In this document: positions 47,634-55,963 of the stretch, one piece after another
Position numbering within the stretch: position 1 is the first letter of the stretch
Layout of the letters: every line of letters begins with the position of its first letter
From: Gemmatimonadales bacterium
GTDB taxonomy: Bacteria > Gemmatimonadota > Gemmatimonadetes > Palauibacterales > Palauibacteraceae
Assembly (NCBI GenBank): GCA_030636765.1
Contig: DAOVWI010000001.1
Location: forward strand, 1-64,000
DNA length: 64,000 nt
Direction of reading: 5' to 3'
Position numbers and translations under genes: made by a program
The notes under the pieces: model-generated
The model's input: only the letters and a program-made list of their open reading frames with translations
The model's database searches: none
Told to the model about the DNA's origin: nothing

Positions 47634-49078
47634 CCGATCCGCTCTGCTCGCTGCGCGCGGCGCATGAGTTCGCCGGCCAGGCTCCCGAGGTGGGGGGGCA
47701 GCTCCTGGAGCTGGCGCTCGAGCGCGCCCGAAACCAGGAGAGTGGACGTCGTCCCATCCACGCCTTCCTGAGCCTCGCGGAGCCGCCGCCCGACGCCTGG
47801 CGTGCTGCCTCCAGGTCTCCAGCGGGCTCTCCCCTGGCAGGGATTCCCGTCGCCGTCAAGGACAACATCTGCACACTTGGACTGCCGACCACGTGCGGCT
47901 CCCGGATTCTGGAGGCCTATGTGTCGCCCTTCGCGGCTACGGCTGTGCGGCGGCTTGAGCGAGCCGGTGCCTGGATTGTCGGTAAGACGAACCTGGACGA
48001 ATTCGCTATGGGCTCGTCCACCGAGACGAGCGCGTACGGTCCGACACGCAACCCGGTAGATCTGGATCGCGTTCCGGGCGGCAGCTCGGGTGGCTCGGCG
48101 GCCGCTGTGGCCGCGGGTGTCGTCCCGGTCGCCCTCGGTTCGTCCACGGGCGGTTCGGTACGGCAGCCGGCGGCTATGTGTGGTGTGGTCGGCGTAAAGC
48201 CGACCTACGGTCGCGTGAGCCGCTACGGTCTGGTCGCGTTCGCGTCCAGCTTGGATCACATAGGCGTGTTCGCCCGGTCCGTGCGGGATGCCGCCCACGT
48301 GCTGGAGGCGATCGCCGGCTGCGACGAACATGACGCCACGAGCGGCCGGCAGGAGGTTCCTCGGGCGGCCGCGCTCGACGACGTTGATCTGAGTGGAGCG
48401 GTGATCGGTGTGCCGGGCGAGTACCTCGGGGCAGGTCTCGATGGCCGAAGTCGTCGCCTCTTCAAGCGAGCCGTCGAGACGGCGGAGCGAGGGGGCGCCA
48501 GGGTGGTTCCTATCTCCCTTCCGACCACGAGCGCCGCCATCGCCTGCTACTACGTGGTCGCGCCGGCGGAGGCATCGGCCAACCTCGCGCGCTACGACGG
48601 AAGTCGCTACGGCCTGCGCAGCTCAGGTGCGGTGGCCTACTCGGAGGCGGTACGGCGCACCCGAGGCGAGGGGTTCGGCGATGAGGTGAGGCGGAGGATT
48701 CTCCTGGGCACGTACGTGCTGTCGGCTGGTTACAGTGAGGCGTACTACCGGCGGGCGCGCGACATGCGCGGCGCGATCCTCGAGGATTTCGGGCGCGCCT
48801 TCGCCCGGGTCGATGCCGTCTTCGCTCCCACCACCCCGACACACGCGTTTCGATTCGGCGAGAAGGCGGATCCGTATGACATGTACCGGTCCGACGTATA
48901 CACGGTGGCCGCGAACCTCGCCGGGATCCCGGCGGTCTCTATACCGATCGGCAATGTGGATGGCCTTCCGGTCGGAGCGCAGCTTATGTGCGGTCGGTGG
49001 AGGGAGGAGCAGATGCTTGGGATCGCCGCGGCGCTCGAGGAGCTTCTCGAGTACCGTCACCCTCTGACACGTCGCTGA
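47630..49078 (+). CDS. gatA: Asp-tRNA(Asn)/Glu-tRNA(Gln) amidotransferase subunit GatA
   Basis: A 482-residue amidase-signature enzyme that releases ammonia from glutamine. The Ser-cisSer-Lys triad is visible: Lys77 in PVAVKDNICTLGLPTTCGS, the first Ser in PGGSSGGSAAAVAAG and the nucleophile Ser in GSSTGGSVRQPAA. VGVKPTYGRVSRYGLVAFASS is also typical. Together with GatB and GatC it makes Gln-tRNA or Asn-tRNA by transamidation. The TGA stop lies in the left end of inverted-repeat copy 3, which therefore defines the protein's C-terminus. Confidence 0.96.
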   Translation: MTDPLCSLRAAHEFAGQAPEVGGQLLELALERARNQESGRRPIHAFLSLAEPPPDAWRAASRSPAGSPLAGIPVAVKDNICTLGLPTTCGSRILEAYVSPFAATAVRRLERAGAWIVGKTNLDEFAMGSSTETSAYGPTRNPVDLDRVPGGSSGGSAAAVAAGVVPVALGSSTGGSVRQPAAMCGVVGVKPTYGRVSRYGLVAFASSLDHIGVFARSVRDAAHVLEAIAGCDEHDATSGRQEVPRAAALDDVDLSGAVIGVPGEYLGAGLDGRSRRLFKRAVETAERGGARVVPISLPTTSAAIACYYVVAPAEASANLARYDGSRYGLRSSGAVAYSEAVRRTRGEGFGDEVRRRILLGTYVLSAGYSEAYYRRARDMRGAILEDFGRAFARVDAVFAPTTPTHAFRFGEKADPYDMYRSDVYTVAANLAGIPAVSIPIGNVDGLPVGAQLMCGRWREEQMLGIAAALEELLEYRHPLTRR

Positions 49079-49138
49079 GACACCCTGGTGGGTCGCGCGA
49101 GACAGTCGCTTTCGCACCTGTTACCGTCTCGTGAGCCG
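49068..49138. repeat. Inverted-repeat element, copy 3 (left-end fragment)
   Basis: Bases 49068-49097 match the 30-base element end at 27 positions. The next ~40 bases match the start of the extra segment of copy 2 (CAGTCGCT, CCTGTTACCGTCT, GTGAG). There is no core and no right end. It fills the gap between gatA and gatB and includes the gatA stop codon (49076-49078). Confidence 0.7.
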
Positions 49139-49143
49139 CAGCC

Positions 49144-50613
49144 GTGAACGGGCTCGAAACCGTCATCGGACTCGAGGTCCACGTACAGCTGCGGACGGTG
49201 TCGAAGATGTTCTGCGGATGCGCGGTGCGATTCGGCGCGCCGCCCAATTCGCTTGTATGTCCGGTGTGTCTGGGACTTCCCGGCGCGCTCCCGGTGGCGA
49301 ACGAGGAGGCCGTGAGGCTCGCCGTGCGCGCGGCCCATGTGCTGGGATGCACCGTGAACGCGACGTCGGAATTCGTCCGCAAGCAGTACTTCTATCCAGA
49401 TCTTCCGAAGGGGTATCAGATCACCCAGCGTGCCGATCCCCTTGCACGAGGCGGTGCGATCGACCTGCCGTCCACGCGGGGTGGGCACCGCGTCCGGCTG
49501 CATGGGCTCCACCTCGAGGAGGACGCCGGGAAGTCGATTCATGACCGGTTCGAGGGTGCGACGGCCGTCGACCTGAACCGCGCCGGCGTTCCCCTCATCG
49601 AGATCGTTACCGAGCCCGATCTGCGCTCGCCGGAGGAGGCACGATTCGCTCTCTCCAGACTAAAGCAGCTCCTCGAGCACTACGCGAAGGTGAGCCACTG
49701 CAACATGGAGGAGGGAAGCCTCCGGGTGGACGCCAACGTCTCCGTACGACCGGCCGGAGCAGGAAATCTCGGCACCCGGGTGGAGATCAAGAACCTGAAC
49801 TCTTTCGGCAGCGTACAGCGCGCCCTCGCCTTCGAGGGACGGCGGATGACGCAGCGGCTGGCGGCCGGCCGGCCGGTCGAAGCGGAGACGCGCCTCTACG
49901 ATGCTGCCCAGGGGAGAACGCGGACCCTGCGTGGCAAGGAGGAGGAGCGCGACTACCGTTACTTTCCGGAGCCCGATCTCCCGCTGGTCGAGCTGTCAGC
50001 GTCGGAGGTGGAGGGGTTCCGCCGCGGGCTCCCGGCGAGCCCGCGGGAGATCGAAGAGAGGCTCGTCAGGCAGTTCGGGTTTAGCGAGGATCGGGCGTGC
50101 CAGATCGCGGCGACCCCGGAACGGGCCGAGTACCTGGATGCGGCCGTGGGTGCTCGCGATTCGAGGTTCGCCGTGATCGCCGCGAACATGATCATCGGAG
50201 AGGTGGCGGCGGTCCTGAACCGTCGCGGTGGCGGGTCGGAGGCGGACGTCGTGGAGTCGGCGGAACTCGCCCGGCTCGTCGAGCTTCGGCTGCAGGGAGC
50301 GCTGAGCTCCCGCACGGCGGCGCTGGCCCTGCGGCTGCTCTTCGAGCAGGCCGCTCGCGGGGGCCGACGGCTCGACGTCGATGAGCTCGTGCGGCGGCGC
50401 CAGCTGTCACAGGTGGAGGACGCGGGCCGGCTTTCGGAGTGGGTCGACCGGGTTCTGGGAGGGTCTCCGGAGGAAGTTCGGAGATACCGGTCCGGCGACC
50501 GGAAGCTGCTTGGCTACTTCATGGGAGAGGTGATGCGGGCGTCCAGCGGGCGGGCCGATCCCGAGGCGGTCCGGCGGCGGCTCGAACGTGCCCTCGAGGA
50601 GAGGGAGGGTTAG
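49144..50613 (+). CDS. gatB: Asp-tRNA(Asn)/Glu-tRNA(Gln) amidotransferase subunit GatB
   Basis: A 489-residue subunit that phosphorylates the misacylated tRNA and amidates it. VIGLEVHVQLRT, FCGCAVRFGAPPNSLVCPVCLGLPG (zinc cysteines), KQYFYPDLPKGYQITQ, HLEEDAGKSIHD, DLNRAGVPLIEIVTEPD, CNMEEGSLRVDANVSVRP, EIKNLNSFGSVQRAL and RSKEEERDYRYFPEPDLP-like blocks are present. The C-terminal ~110 residues are the helical YqeY-like tRNA-binding domain. Start GTG 49144, just right of element copy 3. It ends convergently 18 bases from the DUF948 gene. Confidence 0.96.
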   Translation: MNGLETVIGLEVHVQLRTVSKMFCGCAVRFGAPPNSLVCPVCLGLPGALPVANEEAVRLAVRAAHVLGCTVNATSEFVRKQYFYPDLPKGYQITQRADPLARGGAIDLPSTRGGHRVRLHGLHLEEDAGKSIHDRFEGATAVDLNRAGVPLIEIVTEPDLRSPEEARFALSRLKQLLEHYAKVSHCNMEEGSLRVDANVSVRPAGAGNLGTRVEIKNLNSFGSVQRALAFEGRRMTQRLAAGRPVEAETRLYDAAQGRTRTLRGKEEERDYRYFPEPDLPLVELSASEVEGFRRGLPASPREIEERLVRQFGFSEDRACQIAATPERAEYLDAAVGARDSRFAVIAANMIIGEVAAVLNRRGGGSEADVVESAELARLVELRLQGALSSRTAALALRLLFEQAARGGRRLDVDELVRRRQLSQVEDAGRLSEWVDRVLGGSPEEVRRYRSGDRKLLGYFMGEVMRASSGRADPEAVRRRLERALEEREG

Positions 50614-50631
50614 AGGGAGGGTTGAGGTGGG

Positions 50632-51087
50632 TCAGCCCAGCCGGCGTCGCTTGGACGATTCCTCCTCGCTTTTCTCGCCTCTGGGGCGCCGGAGCCGCAC
50701 GCCGCGGAGTAGGGAAGCCGTGTTCAGGAAGGTCGTCTCCGCCTCTTCCTGAACCACATCCAGGAACCCGTGAACCTCCGCTGCCCGCTCGCGCGTCGCG
50801 TCGATGATCTGGTTGGCCGAGTCCGTGGCGTTGCGGATCGTGCGACCCACCTCGTCGGCGTCGCTGCGGAAGGCGGCTGTGAGGTAGTTGATGTTGTCGG
50901 CGGCCTTCGTCAGGGTCTCGGCGCCCGGCTTCAGCGCTCGCGCCACCTCGCCGAGCTCCGCGGAACCCTTGAGCCATCTGTTCAGCTCGCGCAGCGCCGG
51001 AACCGCCACCAGCACCACGGTGATCAGGCAGAGGCCGACCAAGATCCAGAGAACGAGGCCGATCGTCTGCAGAGTTTGGAAGCTCAC
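50632..51087 (-). CDS. DUF948 membrane-anchored protein
   Basis: A 151-residue protein with one N-terminal transmembrane helix (about 8-30, [21 protein letters not shown]). A long amphipathic stretch follows ([29 protein letters not shown] split over 53-85, then [24 protein letters not shown]). The end is basic ([19 protein letters not shown]). The pattern fits DUF948, related to methyl-accepting-like helical proteins of unknown role. The start is a GTG. It is alone on the minus strand between gatB and murA. Confidence 0.8.
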   Translation of the reverse strand: MSFQTLQTIGLVLWILVGLCLITVVLVAVPALRELNRWLKGSAELGEVARALKPGAETLTKAADNINYLTAAFRSDADEVGRTIRNATDSANQIIDATRERAAEVHGFLDVVQEEAETTFLNTASLLRGVRLRRPRGEKSEEESSKRRRLG

Positions 51088-51218
51088 CGGTACACTCTCA
51101 GCGAAGGTGGGAAGGTCGCGGCTCCCGCTTGGCCGCTGGAACGAATCTAGGGGCGCTCCGAGCCCGCCTCAACCCGGGCCTCGTTGCCGGTCGGAGCGGT
51201 GAAACTTTAGGTTTCCCC
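51088..51218. promoter_or_regulatory. Divergent intergenic region before murA
   Basis: A 131-base gap between divergent genes, so promoters for both should lie here. The only AT-richer part is GAAACTTTAGGTTTCC (51201-51216) next to the murA ATG, itself an inverted repeat (GGAAACC-type arms). No hexamer pair is convincing. Confidence 0.3.
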
Positions 51219-52499
51219 ATGAGCTACTTCCGCATCCAGGGTCGGTCCGGGCTTGCGGGGACGTTTACGCCCTCCGGCAACAAGAACGCGGCGCTGCCGA
51301 TCCTGGCCGGCTGCCTGCTTACCGATCAGCCCGTTCGCCTCTCGAACGTGCCGGACATCGTGGACGTCCGAACGATGGCCGAGCTCTTGGCCTCGCTGGG
51401 GGTGGAGGTCCGTTGGGAGGGATCGAACGAGCTCGCCGTGCACGCCCGGGAGCTGACGGAGCACCGGGTGGACGAGCAGCTCGCGTCCCGCATCCGGGCC
51501 TCCGTCCTCCTTGCAGGGCCGCTGCTGGCCCGATTGGGCGAGATCGAGCTTCCGCCGCCCGGCGGGGACGTGATCGGCCGTCGTCGTTTGGACACGCACT
51601 TTCTGGCGTTGCAGAGCCTCGGCGCCGAGATCGAGTCGAACGGATCGTACTATCTGAGATCGAAGGGGCTCGGGGGGGTCGAGCTCTTTCTGGATGAGCC
51701 CTCGGTCACCGGGACCGAAAACGCCATCCTCGCCGCGGTAACCGCGGAGGGGACCACCCGACTCCGAAACGCCGCCGCCGAGCCGCACGTCCAGGACCTC
51801 TGCCGGTTTCTCGTGACACTCGGTGCCCGGATCTCCGGGATCGGCACGCACGTTCTGGAGATCGAGGGTGTGGAGACGCTGGGAGGCGGCGAGTACCGGA
51901 TCGGACCCGATCATGTGGAAGCGGGCAGCGTGATCGGACTGGCTGCCGCCACCGGCTCGGCCCTGACGGTGCAGGATGTCAGCCTCGAGGTTCAGGACAC
52001 ACTGAGCGTGGGCTTCGCTCGCCTCGGCCTGGAGTGGGAGCCGGTCGAAGGGGGGATCCATGTGCCGGCCGAACAGTCGCTGGAGATCGAGGCCGACTTC
52101 GGGGCTCAGATCCCGAAGATCGCCGACGGGCCCTGGCCGGCTTTCCCGGCCGATTTGATCAGCATTGCGCTCGTCCTGGCCACCCAGTGCAGGGGGACGG
52201 TGCTGATTCACGAGAAGATGTTCGAGTCGCGCATGTTCTTCGTGGATAAGGTGATATCGATGGGTGGCCGGATCGTGCTGTGCGATCCGCACCGTGCCGT
52301 AGTGGTGGGGCCGGCGCGGCTACGGGGCGCCAGGCTGCAGAGCCCGGACATCCGGGCGGGCATGGCCCTGCTGATCGCGGCGCTCGCGGCGGACGGGGAG
52401 AGCGAGATTCACAATATCGAGCAGATCGAGCGGGGGTACGAGCGGATCGACGAGAGGTTGCGAGCTCTCGGTGCCGAGATCGAACGGGTGTCGGAGTGA
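51219..52499 (+). CDS. murA: UDP-N-acetylglucosamine 1-carboxyvinyltransferase with Asp at the catalytic Cys position
   Basis: A 426-residue EPSP-synthase-fold enzyme for the first committed step of peptidoglycan synthesis (enolpyruvyl transfer to UDP-GlcNAc). [18 protein letters not shown] at the N-terminus holds the substrate lysine and asparagine. [17 protein letters not shown] and [20 protein letters not shown] follow. In E. coli the loop reads PGGCTIG with Cys115; here it is PGGDVIG with Asp117 (GAC, 51567-51569). Cys-to-Asp MurA enzymes (Mycobacterium, Chlamydia, Borrelia) are active but not alkylated by fosfomycin. The ATG at 51219 is the conserved start; an in-frame extension upstream is not conserved. 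Confidence 0.95.
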   Translation: MSYFRIQGRSGLAGTFTPSGNKNAALPILAGCLLTDQPVRLSNVPDIVDVRTMAELLASLGVEVRWEGSNELAVHARELTEHRVDEQLASRIRASVLLAGPLLARLGEIELPPPGGDVIGRRRLDTHFLALQSLGAEIESNGSYYLRSKGLGGVELFLDEPSVTGTENAILAAVTAEGTTRLRNAAAEPHVQDLCRFLVTLGARISGIGTHVLEIEGVETLGGGEYRIGPDHVEAGSVIGLAAATGSALTVQDVSLEVQDTLSVGFARLGLEWEPVEGGIHVPAEQSLEIEADFGAQIPKIADGPWPAFPADLISIALVLATQCRGTVLIHEKMFESRMFFVDKVISMGGRIVLCDPHRAVVVGPARLRGARLQSPDIRAGMALLIAALAADGESEIHNIEQIERGYERIDERLRALGAEIERVSE

Positions 52500-52524
52500 C
52501 TGGGATCGGGCCGGCGCCCATCTC

Positions 52525-53301
52525 ATGATCGGGCCCACGCCCATCTCTCTAGTCCTCGAGTCGGAGCGGCGGACGGCCGGAGAGCCGTTCCCCGTGTATC
52601 TGCTCGAGAGCTGGGGGACGGAGTTTCCCGGCGTCGTGGCCGGAGTCACCGAGGCGGCTCCCGGCGCCGACTTCTCCGACGCCCGGACGGAGACCTGGTC
52701 CTTCCACGGGCGCCTCGAGCAGCTAGCGGCCCAGCTCGGCTTTCAGTCGGTGGCGTGGACTAGGCAGGTCCACGGCGGCGAGGTTCGGCCGGTCGATCCG
52801 TCGGCCGTGGGCCTGTTCTGTCCGGGCGAGGGGGACGGTCTCTACCTATGCCGCCGGGGCATCCTTCTCCTCGTCATGGTGGCCGATTGCGTGCCGGTCT
52901 ACCTGCTCGATTCGGAGGGGGACGGTAGGGCGCTCCTCCACGCGGGGTGGCGGGGGGCCTCGACGGGCATACTGGCGCGAGGCATTGCGGCGTTGGGGGA
53001 GGCGTACGGAACCAGCCCCCGCGAGCTGAGAGTGCATCTTGGCCCTGCGATCTGTGGCGAGTGCTACGAAGTCGGAGGAGAGGTGCTCCAGGCGTTTGGC
53101 CACGCAAGGCAACCGGGTGGGAAGGTGGATCTGCGAGAGGAGCTTGCCGGGCAGGCTTTGTCGCTAGGGGTGCCGGCCGACGCGGTGACGCGGTCCTCCT
53201 GGTGCACCCGCTGTCACCGGGACCGTTTTCACTCGCACCGGGGTAGTCAGGGTTCGGCGGGTCGGATGGCTGCTTTCTTGGGCTCGCGAGAGGCGAACTG
53301 A
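52525..53301 (+). CDS. pgeF: Peptidoglycan editing factor PgeF (laccase-domain purine nucleoside phosphorylase family)
   Basis: A 258-residue DUF152/YfiH protein. WTRQVHGGEV, LLVMVADCVPVYLLD, LLHAGWRGASTGIL and GPAICGECYEVGGEV carry the zinc-binding His and Cys residues. CTRCHRDRFHSHRGSQGSAGRMAAF is the C-terminal signature in two parts. Members have copper-independent purine nucleoside phosphorylase or deaminase activity and in E. coli correct peptidoglycan with wrong amino acids; proximity to murA fits that. ATG at 52525, 26 bases after murA. The stop lies in a small hairpin that opens the structured gap before rimP. Confidence 0.9.
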   Translation: MIGPTPISLVLESERRTAGEPFPVYLLESWGTEFPGVVAGVTEAAPGADFSDARTETWSFHGRLEQLAAQLGFQSVAWTRQVHGGEVRPVDPSAVGLFCPGEGDGLYLCRRGILLLVMVADCVPVYLLDSEGDGRALLHAGWRGASTGILARGIAALGEAYGTSPRELRVHLGPAICGECYEVGGEVLQAFGHARQPGGKVDLREELAGQALSLGVPADAVTRSSWCTRCHRDRFHSHRGSQGSAGRMAAFLGSREAN

Positions 53302-53388
53302 GCGTTTTTTCGCTGTGGGCTGAGCGGTTTTGCCGCTGTTGGAGGCGACGTAGAGCCCCGTCGGAGACGAGGAGATCTGGTTGCCGTA

Positions 53389-53503
53389 GCAACGGCTGAC
53401 CGTTAGTCTATCGGGGACAGAGGACGGGCTGGCGGTCTGCCGGCCTGCTCGCGGTCATCAGACCGTGTTTGAAGTGGGGAAGCAGTACCGGCCCCACTTT
53501 TTT
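53389..53503 (+). ncRNA. Candidate structured leader RNA before the rimP-nusA-infB operon
   Basis: The 245 bases between pgeF and rimP hold no gene but many hairpins. Perfect ones are GTTGC/GCAAC (53390-53403), GGCTGGC/GCCGGCC (53429-53447, one G-U) and CGGTC/GACCG (53452-53465), followed by the terminator 53472-53503. Just after the pgeF stop are two more small hairpins with T-rich loops (53301-53314, 53323-53337). This could be an attenuated leader controlling the nusA operon. No known family is recognised. Confidence 0.35.
53472..53503 (+). terminator. Intrinsic terminator / attenuator upstream of rimP
   Basis: AAGTGGGG (53472-53479) pairs with CCCCACTT (53492-53499) around a 12-base loop, and the T-run extends to 53503. 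It ends 43 bases before the rimP ATG. It either ends the murA-pgeF transcript or attenuates the nusA operon. Confidence 0.8.
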
Positions 53504-53546
53504 GTTTGGGGTACTGTAGTTGAAGGAGGTTCGGGACGAGGTCCGG

Positions 53547-54038
53547 ATGGGCAGAATCGAGCAGGACGTCGAGCGCCTGGTGGAGGATCTCGGCTTCGAG
53601 CTGATCAGCTTCGAGCGGGCGGGTGGAAGAAGGCGCCCTCTCGTGAGGGTCCGGATCGACGTGCCCGGTGGGTCTCCGGGTCGCTCGGCCCTAACGGTAG
53701 AGGACTGCGTTCGGGTCAGCCGTCAGCTGGAGCGGTATCTGGAAGAGCGTTCAGAGCTGCCGGACCGGAGCATCGTGGAGGTGTCATCGCCGGGTGTCGA
53801 GAGACCGCTCGTGCGCCGGGCGGACTACGCACGGTTCGCCGGAAAGCGGGTGTTCGTTCAGGGCTACGCCCCGGTGGTGGGGCAGCTTCGCAGCGTCGAG
53901 GGCGTTCTGTTGGGCCTGGCGGAGGACGACCGGGATCAGGTGGAGATGGAGGTCGCCGGCGAACGGGTGCGTATCCCCGTGGCCGCGATCGCGAAGGCCA
54001 ACCTGGTTCACGACTGGGAGGCGGACTTAAGGGGCTGA
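53547..54038 (+). CDS. rimP: Ribosome maturation factor RimP
   Basis: A 163-residue protein for late 30S assembly. IEQDVERLVEDLGFELISFERAGG and PLVRVRIDVPGG form the N-terminal domain, and VSRQLERYLEERSELPDRSIVEVSSPGVERPL (in two blocks) is the RimP signature. The C-terminal part is Sm-like. The ATG at 53547 has GAGG five bases upstream; an in-frame TTG at 53520 lacks one. It opens the canonical rimP-nusA-infB operon. Confidence 0.92.
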   Translation: MGRIEQDVERLVEDLGFELISFERAGGRRRPLVRVRIDVPGGSPGRSALTVEDCVRVSRQLERYLEERSELPDRSIVEVSSPGVERPLVRRADYARFAGKRVFVQGYAPVVGQLRSVEGVLLGLAEDDRDQVEMEVAGERVRIPVAAIAKANLVHDWEADLRG

Positions 54039-54063
54039 CGACCGCGAGGGAATCGGATCGAGT

Positions 54064-55605
54064 ATGAGCGAACAGATACCTGTCGTTGAGGCGTTTCGGG
54101 TGATGACGGCGAACAAGTCGTTGTCGGAAGAGGAGTTGTACGACCTCATCCGCGACGGCATTCACGCCGCGCTCGCCCGACGCTTTGGTGGGCCGGTCGA
54201 AGCTGAGATCCAGATCATGCCGGACGGAGACATCCAGATCGTCGTCCTGAAGGAAGTCGTCGAGGAAGTGGAGGATCCGGCTCGTCAGATTCTTCTCGAA
54301 GAGGCGCGCTGGGACGATCCCGATTTCCAGGTCGGGGACCTCCAGGAGATCCCGGTCGACTTCAGGGAGTTCGGCCGCGGCGCCGTCATGGCTGCCAAGC
54401 AGAGGATCATCCAGCGTGTGCGTGAGGGCGAGCGTGAGCACATCCGCGAGGAGTTCAACGACCGAGTCGGTGAGCTGGTGTCCGGCGAGGTGCAGTCGAT
54501 CCAACGGGGGACACTGGTCGTTCTGCTGAATCGGGCCCGGGAAGCCGAGGCCATTATCCCGTGGCGCGAGCAGAATCCGCGCGAGCGATTCCGGCAGGGA
54601 GAGTCAATCCGTGCCGTCCTCAAGAAGCTGGAGGAGACGCCGAGAGGACCTCGGCTGATCCTTTCGCGCGCGGATCCCGGCTTCGTGGCGGCCCTCTTTT
54701 CGCTGGAGGTGCCGGAGATGTATGAGGGGCTGGTGGAGATCAAGGAGATCGTGCGGGAGGCGGGTGGCCGCACGAAGGTTGCGGTTTCCTCGCGCGACGA
54801 GTCGGTAGATCCGGTCGGCGCTTGCGTCGGCGTGAAGGGATCGCGGGTCCAGGCTGTCGTCTCGGAGATGGGCGGGGAGCGCATCGACATCGTGCCATGG
54901 CATCCGGATCCGGAGATCTTCGCGCGCCGGGCGCTTGCTCCGGCGCGAGTGGCCAAAGTGATATCGGATCAGTCGAGGAAGGTCATCACGGCGATCGTGG
55001 ACGAGGATCAGCTGTCTCTGGCGATCGGCCGAAACGGCCAGAACGTGCGTCTCGCTTCACAGCTGATTGGATGGCAGCTCGACCTCTACTCCAGCCGGGA
55101 TTGGATGGAGCGCGGCGCCGAATCGATTTTCTTCGGCGGCGACGATGAGTATGAGGTGGCGGACTTCCCCCTCTCGGAGCTCTCCGGCATCACGCCGGCC
55201 TCTCTGGCGGCGCTCGAGGCGGCGGGCATCCACTCCTTCTTCAACGTGCTCGACAAGGACAAGCAGGACTTCATACAGGTGCCGGGCATCAGCGAGGAGG
55301 AGGCTGAGTCGCTGATGGCCCTCATCGATGAGCTTACCGTGGTCGAGGAGACGGACGTAGAGGCGGCGGAAGTGGAAACCGATGCTGCTGCGGAAGCCGA
55401 CGCCGTCGTGGACGCCACGGAGGGCGCGGAAGCCACGGAAGTCGAGGCCGCCGTGGAAGCCACGGAAGCCGACGCCGTCGTGGACGTCGCGGAAGAGACC
55501 GACCCGGAAGCGGACGCTGTCGTGGACGCCACGGAGGGCGCGGAGTCAGACGTCGAGGTGGAGGTCGTGGCGGAGGAGCTCGTTGCCGAGGAAAAGGGAT
55601 CGTGA
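54064..55605 (+). CDS. nusA: Transcription termination/antitermination factor NusA
   Basis: A 513-residue NusA that binds RNA polymerase and modulates pausing, termination and antitermination. Residues 1-130 are the polymerase-binding domain, ~135-200 the S1 domain (GELVSGEVQSIQRGTLVVLL), then KH1 and KH2 (VGACVGVKGSRVQAVVSEMGGERIDIV split, LAIGRNGQNVRLASQLIGW). A helix-hairpin-helix stretch follows (LSGITPASLAALEAAGI, VPGISEEEAESLMALIDEL). From residue 430 on it has an acidic Ala/Glu/Asp tail built from repeats, absent from most homologues. Confidence 0.95.
   Translation: MSEQIPVVEAFRVMTANKSLSEEELYDLIRDGIHAALARRFGGPVEAEIQIMPDGDIQIVVLKEVVEEVEDPARQILLEEARWDDPDFQVGDLQEIPVDFREFGRGAVMAAKQRIIQRVREGEREHIREEFNDRVGELVSGEVQSIQRGTLVVLLNRAREAEAIIPWREQNPRERFRQGESIRAVLKKLEETPRGPRLILSRADPGFVAALFSLEVPEMYEGLVEIKEIVREAGGRTKVAVSSRDESVDPVGACVGVKGSRVQAVVSEMGGERIDIVPWHPDPEIFARRALAPARVAKVISDQSRKVITAIVDEDQLSLAIGRNGQNVRLASQLIGWQLDLYSSRDWMERGAESIFFGGDDEYEVADFPLSELSGITPASLAALEAAGIHSFFNVLDKDKQDFIQVPGISEEEAESLMALIDELTVVEETDVEAAEVETDAAAEADAVVDATEGAEATEVEAAVEATEADAVVDVAEETDPEADAVVDATEGAESDVEVEVVAEELVAEEKGS
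55393..55544 (+). repeat. In-frame repeats encoding the acidic NusA tail
   Basis: Near-identical units start at 55393, 55465 and 55507; the first and third match over 38 bases with two differences. They encode EADAVVDATEGAE-like blocks. The array keeps the frame and looks like local duplication. Confidence 0.75.
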
Positions 55606-55961
55606 GCTTGTCGCGCGAGGCGGAGGCATTGCGGGCCGTGGGCATGGCGCGCCGGGCCGGATGCGTCGCGGTCGGGACGCGGGCCGTGCGTGAAGCGGCG
55701 CGCGGCGGAAAGCTGGCGGCGATCTTGATCGCCAGGGACGCGAGCGAGAACGCGCGTGGCCGCCTCGAGGGCGTCCGTCGGCGCAGCGGCACTTCGCTCA
55801 CCCCGTGTGCGGATCGTCGGGCGCTGGGTGCGGCCGTCGGCCGTGGACCCGTGGCTGTCCTGGGCGTCACGGAGCGCGGCCTGGCCGATCTGGTGCTCGG
55901 GCCACTCGGCAGGAGCGGGGATGACGAAATCCTGCGAAGAACTCCGAGTTCGAAGGAGTGA
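55602..55961 (+). CDS. L7Ae/L30e-like ribosomal protein (YlxQ-type)
   Basis: A 119-residue protein. LRAVGMARRAGCVAVGTRAVREAARGGKLAAILIARDAS is the L7Ae-fold RNA-binding pattern seen in YlxQ/RplGA proteins, which bind kink-turn RNA. The last 20 residues are not conserved. It lies between nusA and infB as in Firmicutes, but the ylxR gene that normally precedes it is missing. Start GTG 55602 overlaps the nusA stop. Confidence 0.82.
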   Translation: MSLSREAEALRAVGMARRAGCVAVGTRAVREAARGGKLAAILIARDASENARGRLEGVRRRSGTSLTPCADRRALGAAVGRGPVAVLGVTERGLADLVLGPLGRSGDDEILRRTPSSKE

Positions 55962-55963
55962 GT

